DNA of 64,000 bases. Source: Siphonodentalium dalli (taxonomy: Eukaryota; Mollusca; Scaphopoda; Gadilida; Siphonodentaliidae). The notes beneath the pieces are model-generated. The model was not told the DNA's origin. It saw nothing but the letters and a program-made list of their open reading frames with translations, and ran no database searches. The stretch lies in contig CP136063.1 in assembly GCA_032622095.1 (NCBI GenBank), positions 204,835,934 to 204,899,933 of the forward strand. Reading direction: 5' to 3'. Made by a program: the position numbers and the translations under genes. This document shows positions 57,715-64,000 of this stretch, in pieces. How positions within the stretch are numbered: the first letter of the stretch is position 1; every line of letters begins with the position of its first letter.

Positions 57715-59243
57715 GGACGCATGATGCACCCCTCAAGCATAAAACGAAAATAGATTTTTTTTAAGTCGCGAACATCGAATGAATGTAATTGTCAGTTGGT
57801 TATTCGTTGACCCTGACCATGTCTGGACTTGTTGTTTGACATGTCCAGTTCTGGCACGGAAGCGACTATAATTGTCAAATTTCAGCCCAATCGACCATTT
57901 AGTACAACATGCGGTCTCAAAAGTGTGACAAGGTGTAATCATATGTGTGTACTTTAGCTTCTTTGTAAAATATGTCATTGAGTTATTCCCCTTGGTTTGC
58001 ACACACAAAACGCTCAATTTTTACCCATTTTGTTACTCAAATTGACCATTTTCAACCCAAAAACAGACCATGACAAAGCGAATGTCAGCACATAAGCTTC
58101 TTCCACCTGATAGAGCTGAGAAATATTTGAAACAGAAAAAAAGTTATCGCATCAATTTGAAAAAAATGTCTTGCAAGGGCAGATGACAGAATTCAGGGGA
58201 GACAAATCGGGCTATTTTCCTGTAACCAGTAACACCGAGTTGGCCTTCACTGAATACGAAAATCCTGTTGCGTATCCAAATTTTCCACTTTTTTGAGAAC
58301 TTTCCCCGTTTTGTAAAATAATTAAACCTTCAAACCAGTAATGACACATTTAACACAGGCTACACTGGCTTTTATGGCACCCAGATACTTATTTTTATAT
58401 TTTTCCGACCCCTACAACCTTCGAAATCGTGTACGGCTACCTATAGCATCTAAACTTACCTAAAGCTTTCCAAGTGTTGGAAATTTCCAACTTGATACGC
58501 CAATGATTAGAAAATTTCCAACTCTGAACTAATGGCTATATTTCCGTCCAACGTTTGGACCAAAAGTCAGAAAATGTGCTACTGTTTGTCTCAAAAACCA
58601 ACAAACTCTTCGCTAATTGCTAATTACACACCCCACCCTCCTGTCGCCACATCTGAGTCCATGTTACGGTAGTCGTTTTGTGTGTGCGTATTATTCGATG
58701 TTTATTAATGTGATGATAAACTTTAGTTCTGTATCTGATTTTTCATTCTGTGAAGGTTGCATTTAAATACCCCACCTAAATTCTACCCAAATCGGCGTCC
58801 CTTAAATGCACGTACGTCACGGACGCTATTTTCGAATGATCGTCGTAATCACAAAATGTGCAATATTTCGACACCTCCTAAAAAGTGTGCATTATTTATA
58901 TAATAAACAGTTGTCCTTCAAATAATGAACACTTAGAGTGTTCTTTCATACGCTGGCAAGTTTGCACAGTATGGTTTGCAGCCATTTCGTCGTAGAAAAC
59001 GATGTGGTGCCAGAATATGAATGGAAACAAAAATATATCATACATCTGTACCACAGCTAACTACGCGCGAAGTAAAATCCCCGTAGTTCCACCTGTAGCC
59101 ATGCTACCGGAATTTGCCTGTAAATAGCATGCAATTATCTCGCAAGAATCAATCATACAGGTATTTGAAGGCAAATGTCAGTAGGGCCGTTACAAGTGGA
59201 ACTACAAAAAATCTACTTCTCACGTCGTTCGATTTGGTAAAGA
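57715..59243. other. No gene recognised
   Basis: About 1.5 kb with no supportable exon. The minus-strand frame at 57733-58017 is unsupported. The motif gcaagtttgcac (58957) reappears inverted beyond the next element (gtgcaaacttgcc at ~60429), suggesting that the flanks of the fold-back element are themselves an inverted repeat. Confidence 0.45.
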
Positions 59244-59244
59244 C

Positions 59245-60344
59245 CACAGGGGCATGTTACGCGCTCCGCTGTCCGCCCCCCCCCCCCCCCCTTGCGCTGC
59301 CCATATACGTCGCTCCTATATACGCGCCTGCTTCACGTTAATGGTAGTATTATAGCGACAAGGGGAACTGTAGATATTCACCTTTTTACCATCGCTCGGC
59401 AATCGGACAAATTTAGCCCATTCACACCAGTAATGCTAACGATATAGCCACGGATGTATCGGCGAAGAATTCATCTTTCAATCAATAGCACAAACTCCCA
59501 TCAGAACCATTCAATATACATAGCATTTGATAAATGTTTAACCACGGAATATTGTCTCCGGAGAGCGTAAATTTCCAGTTTGATCCGTCTCAAAAAACAA
59601 TGGACGATATGTTCCTCTAAATTCAACCCGCACGGCTTACTATAATTAAAAATCGGTCAAACGATCAACTAAACATCTATCGCTCAGGGATTTCTTGTCG
59701 GCTAATAATTTATTTACTCAATCAAATCAACACATCGTCAGTAATCAATTTCTATAGAGGAGAAATCTGTCGATAATTCCAACTTTTTTTCATTATTTTT
59801 TTTACGATCCACGCAGCTCCTCATTTTAATATTCATTACGACCTGACCTCGATTCTAATACAGAGTGGTGATTGGCTGTTCTACTATGGCAGTCATGGAA
59901 AGGTCAGGTCGTAATGAATATTAAAATGAGGAGCTGCGTGAATCGTAAACAAAATTTTTTTTAAAGTTGGAATTATCGACAGATTTCTCCTCTATAGAAC
60001 TTGTTTACTGACGATGTGTTGATTTCTATGAGTAAATAAATTATTAGCCGACAAGAAATCCCTGAGCGCTAGATGTTTAGTTGATCGTTTGACCGATTTT
60101 TAATTAGTGTAAGCCGTGCGGGTGTGAATTTAGAGGAACATATCGTCTATTGTTTTTGAGACGGATCAAACTGGAAATTTACGCTCTCCGGAGACAAGAT
60201 GGTAAAAAGGTGAATATCTACAGTTCCCCTTGTCTATATAATACTACCATTAACGTGAAGCAGGCGCACATATAGAAGCGGCGTATGTGGGAAGCGTAAA
60301 GGGGGGGGGGGGGCGGACAGCAGAGCGCGTCACAGGCCCCTGTG
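59245..60344. mobile_element. Fold-back element, 1.1 kb with ~500-bp arms
   Basis: It starts cacaggggcatgttacgcgc and ends gcgcgtcacaggcccctgtg. The 7-bp word GTAAAGA flanks it (59237-59243 and 60345-60351). The arms meet around 59880 and include the same segments as the 42240-45451 element (ctccggagag, aatttctatagaggagaaat). C and G tracts sit at mirror positions (59276 and 60300). It lacks the middle part of the larger element. Confidence 0.85.
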
Positions 60345-60739
60345 GTAAAGATGCATGTTATATGCACATTTACTTTCATATTATGGCACCTTGTGGTTTT
60401 CTATGATGAAATGCCTGCAAAACATACCGTGCAAACTTGCCAGCATGTGAACGTACCCTTACTCTCTAAATATAATGCAAGCATGTTGTCAACAGTGGTC
60501 ATTTGACAAAATGACACTCAAGCGACATAATGAGATACATGTAATTCGCATCTAACCTAATCTGAAACAGGGTCACACAGCAGGATAGTATGGAAAACTG
60601 TTAGGTGTGTCGCGCGCTGGAATACAATAGCGACGCTGGTAAACATAGCGTAAATCACAATCCCTAATATGGAAACAGCCAACCATAAAGCATCGATTGG
60701 CCCGCTAATTTTAACTGAACGGATACGTGACGCGCATCA

Positions 60740-61295
60740 TTTCACCCAAACCTTGGGTGTTTATTTCACACCACTTTCTGGGATAACCTGTGTGTCGACT
60801 GAGAACATGCGTGCCAATTGAGGAGAACACGCGAAGGATTTGTGTAAATGTTAGCCCAAACGACATTTCGAAGTAACGACTGCTTTGTTGTTTATTTCGA
60901 GGAATAATACCGCATCATATGAATTCAGCCCAAATATATTGACAGGTGTCAAGGGTCTACCTCTATACTGAGCAATAAAAAACTAATATAATAAATACCG
61001 AGTATATTTAATTTTAACGCCAATGGGTCGTTTATGTGCGTTTAAGAGTGTATTTATGCTTAAAGCAAAGTGAAATAACGATCTTAAAATGAATTGGCCG
61101 GTATATTTTATTAGTTATCAGGGTTACCAGGGTCGTAGTTGCATAAATTACAATATATTTTTATGCTAAGATAATTGCGTGGTAATTTGTTTGTTAATGG
61201 ATTGATCGGTGATCATGTTAACACAAATGGAACACAAATGGAAATTCCAAATATGGAAAGTGACTTGCGCATGCGCAAAACAGATACAATGGTCT
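60740..61295. repeat. Dispersed repeat, copy 2 (inverted relative to 23590-24134)
   Basis: The reverse complement matches 23590-24134 from tttgggtgaaatga to agaccattg, including ttgcgcatgcgcaa. The flanks are unrelated, so the ends at about 60740 and 61295 are true boundaries. Confidence 0.85.
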
Positions 61296-61366
61296 AATTC
61301 CCCAACTGTGTGCGTAACGTAACTATCGCAAGTATAACGTACTCTGAAAACTATTTATCGCCAAAT

Positions 61367-61486
61367 TCATGCTTCAAACATTTTAAACATGTCATCTTCA
61401 GCTTCTTTTATTTTATTTTTATGAAAATTAATAATAAATGGGGTGATAAATATGTATATAACGACAAATAGAATCAAATTGGCCAT
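61367..61486 (-). CDS. Possible 39-residue membrane micropeptide (hypothetical)
   Basis: The ATG at 61486 opens a 39-codon frame. A single hydrophobic helix (residues 3-21, NLILFVVIYIFITPFIINF) is followed by a charged tail (HKNKIKEAEDDMFKMFEA). The layout is that of a tail-anchored or small integral membrane protein. The frame stays open upstream for ~50 further codons, so it could also be the last exon of a longer gene. No family recognised; chance is possible in AT-rich DNA. Confidence 0.25.
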   Translation of the reverse strand: MANLILFVVIYIFITPFIINFHKNKIKEAEDDMFKMFEA

Positions 61487-61854
61487 TTTGCCGTGAAACT
61501 CAGGACAGGCAAGCCAGGTACAAAAATTGGTGAAATATGAGTACGAACGTAAAAGTGTTCCCCTATCGTATTGCGATAATCGCCAACCTAATTCCAATGC
61601 CGATGACAATCGAAGCGGACGCGATGTGCATTTTAATTCTTTCATTACGACTGTTTTGGCGTCCTAATCTATTAAAATATTCTTCTATATCTTGGAAGGT
61701 GTTCTGGAAGGATTATTTCAATATGTGTATATCGGATTAACCTTCCAAAAAGATGAGTTTGACGCCTGTATTTCTTGGCATGAATATTAACGAGCGCTCG
61801 TCTGCAAGTAGGTCATCTGGATTCGGAATTGGCGTGTTTTTGTGAAAATGTCAA

Positions 61855-62180
61855 ATTCAATTTCTTCCATCTAAAACATAATTACGCGCTGGACTCGGTC
61901 ATTTTAGGAACATATATGTATCACACGCACATACACCAAGTCTCAGCCTAAAAGTTTGAAAAATGACAGTTTTATCGACATAAATCGATGTTAATGGTAA
62001 ATTCAAATTTCCATGTTAAATTTTATCATTGAAAAAAATTTATTTCTTCCATCTAAAACATAATTGCGTGCTGTACTCTGTCATTTTACGAATATGTAGC
62101 TATCCCACCAACACACTCCAAGTCTCAACTTAAAATTTTTAAAAATGACAGTTTTATCGACATAAATCAATTTTAATGCC
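61855..62180. repeat. Tandem duplication of ~180 bp
   Basis: atttcttccatctaaaacat, then ctc.gtcattttacgaa, the phrase caagtctca.c.taaaa and gacagttttatcgacataaat occur in both copies (61857-61995 and 62041-62180), ~85% identical by eye. No coding frame conserved. Confidence 0.85.
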
Positions 62181-62321
62181 AATAATGGCAAATGGAGTGT
62201 TAAATAAATTTTAGGCCAATTAGGGCCCTGCGAATGTTTTCTGACCTGTTCTATATTGGTCACTAGAGTTCATATTTGACCGGTTACACCTGATAATTAT
62301 GCGACAGTATAGTCGCGTTAC

Positions 62322-63320
62322 TTTATAGGTCAACATTGGTCATTATCACCTGACAAATTTATTTTGGTCTATCGTATCAACCCCTATTTTCTCCCGCGCG
62401 TAGCCTGACTACCGCTATTCTCAAAGTAATTGACCAGAAAAACGGGGTGATACCCCGGTCATGACCACGGTGATACCGGTAATAAACGGTAGCTGTATCG
62501 AGGCGGCCATGGCAGTGGAATTACGGTATTGGGCGATGATACCGCGGTCTTTTAGCGGGCACCGCATTAATTTTTTTGAATACCGCAGTGATTTTCATGG
62601 AACACTTTGAGGGGAGGTATTTACTCCCACATACGTTAACAAGCGGTATCAGTACCGCGGTATTGGAGGATACCGCGGTATAGTACCGCAGTATTAACGG
62701 GGTGACACCACGTTGCTGGTGGTCAATTACTTTAAGTATAGCGGTAAGTGTCAACATTGGTCATTATCGCTCCACTAATTTGTATCGTTTCATCGGTATG
62801 AATTCCATATCCAATTATCCACATATAACCAACCCAACCTCTAATCCCGGTCCAATTTATTTATTTCTTTCATCGGTATATTCACGTAACGTAATATTTT
62901 ATCACGTGATATTTGTACTTATATGTCTATGGTATTACTATAGTATACTGTATACGTATATCAATTGCTATTCCTATCTATATAATCCTGGTGCCATCTA
63001 TAGAGATAGATAATTTCAGACTCCCCCCCCCCCCCCCCCCCCCCCCTCCCCATTTTACATCATTGCTGCTTTAGTACAGTCGCGATGCAACATCGCTCCA
63101 CTAATTTATGTCAGTTCATCGGTACAAACCACTTTTTCTCCGAGTCCATATAACCAACCCAACATCTTATAGATGACTATTCTGGCACTATATAGAGATG
63201 ACTAAGATTCTGACACCCCCCTATTTTATAGCCATGTTGCAACAGTAGAGTTCAGATGCATATTATGTCAACATCGGTCGTTATCGCTCTACAAATTTAT
63301 ATCGGTTCAACCCTTAGTTC
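62322..63320. repeat. Diverged repeats of ~45 bp: caacattggtcattatcgctccactaatt
   Basis: The phrase occurs at ~62330, 62752, 63086 and 63271 with decreasing similarity, followed by atcggt(t)ca. Between the second and third copies is a run of about 26 C (63022-63047). The MITE at 62412-62745 separates the first two. Confidence 0.65.
62412..62745. mobile_element. MITE, ~334 bp, rich in gataccg motifs
   Basis: Ends taccgctattctcaaagtaa + ttgacc and ggtcaattactttaagtata + gcggta are inverted. The interior holds many gataccgcggtat-like palindromes (62528-62695). The end motif aagtaattgacc is shared with the hairpin repeats at 63612-64000, suggesting related termini. Confidence 0.75.
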
Positions 63321-63611
63321 CCTGTATCGCCCACCCCTCCCTCAGTTTATTTTTTCAGTTGTATTGTAGTCTCATTACGTACACATTTTATCTTTTCTAA
63401 CTTTTGCTTCAACGCGTTGAGTTCCGCTGCAGACAATATAAAACTGACAACATTTTGAAATGTAAGCAGGCTTCAAACTCATCTTATCCAAGAAAAACTC
63501 TGGTTACATAAGAAATTTGTGTATAAGGTGTACGCGCATTTGTCGCGTTAAAAACAAAAGGTCCCAAGTCAAGGTCCAAATCCCCAACACACTGATGTGA
63601 GGTTTAACTCC

Positions 63612-64000
63612 ATCTACATACAGTAATTGATCACTTAACCACAGCAAAATAATGGGTATTTTTTCATGATTTTAAATCCTGAAAAATTACCCATAATTCT
63701 GCTGTGGTTAAGTGGTCAATTACTTTGGGCATTACTGTAACCAATATAAGGATTTGAGGTGTAATAATAACTCAATCCTCATACAGTAATGTCCAAAGTA
63801 ATCGACCACTTAACCACAGCATAATTATTGGTAATTTGTCAGGATTTTAAATGCTGAAAAAATACCCATAATTCTGCTGTGGTTAAGTGGTCAATTACTT
63901 TGGGCATTACTGTAACCAATATAAGGATTTGAGGTGTAATGATAACTCAATCCTCATACAGTAATGTACAAAGTAATTGACCACAGCTGAATAATGGGTA
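63612..64000. repeat. Tandem array of hairpin units (two complete, one cut by the window end)
   Basis: Each ~160-bp unit is a near-perfect palindrome from tacagtaat through taattgaccacttaaccaca to its inverse tgtggttaagtggtcaatta and attactgta (63619-63740 and 63783-63915). A ~40-bp linker (ccaatataaggatttgaggt) joins them, and the third unit begins at 63957. The array continues past the window. Confidence 0.9.

Overview
This window looks like a repeat-rich stretch of a marine invertebrate nuclear genome. It is AT-rich, with introns, and its repeat families are of the kind seen in molluscs and related lophotrochozoans. These include Mutator-like transposases with the PFQPATQ motif, tRNA-derived SINEs, TIR elements carrying 'aagatggc' satellites, and many hairpin MITEs. 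The placement is inference from family resemblance. Only one host-gene exon is firmly supported: the last coding exon of a synaptotagmin-type gene (C2B domain, WHxL motif) at 6423-6754 on the + strand. Nearly everything else is mobile or repeated DNA.

Layout. 1-6422: intron side of the synaptotagmin-like gene. It is dominated by a ~5 kb inverted duplication (1323-6376) whose arms carry two head-to-head broken copies of an XPG/FEN1-like nuclease gene, and it ends 46 bp before the splice acceptor. 6993-8125: TIR element. 8156-8272: decayed second copy of part of the C2B exon. 8354-12618: a 21-bp minisatellite split by a dead minus-strand LINE. 13152-14970: TIR elements. 15232-16979, 24567-29167 and 31667-~33475: three elements (A, B, C) sharing an uncommon plan, with ~450-bp DIRECT terminal repeats that are each bounded by inverted GG...CC ends. 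A and B have 4-bp target duplications only at the outermost ends. B holds a Mutator-like DDE transposase gene and, convergent to it, a His-Cys-box (I-PpoI-like) endonuclease gene. 18723-20785: TIR element filled with twelve ~163-bp tandem units. 20878-21175: tRNA-derived SINE. 34352-35699 and 49228-50588: two copies of a Harbinger-like element. 37886-38477: TTAA MITE. 39305-41640: 5'-truncated LINE with two disruptions. 42240-45451, 43848-44034 and 59245-60344: three fold-back elements of one family in very different sizes. 45502-46715: nested MITEs. 48069-54154: LTR-flanked element with a gag-like pseudogene and no pol. 55748-64000: tandem duplications, MITEs and hairpin repeats.

The best candidate for an undescribed system is the A/B/C family. 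It is a cut-and-paste-type transposon built like an LTR element, and its one autonomous-looking member pairs a DDE transposase with a homing-endonuclease-type nuclease. B's terminal repeats differ at about 1 base in 458 by eye, so it inserted recently. A and C look like its non-coding derivatives.

All comparisons were made by eye. Identities and boundaries are approximate to a few bases, and no database search was possible.
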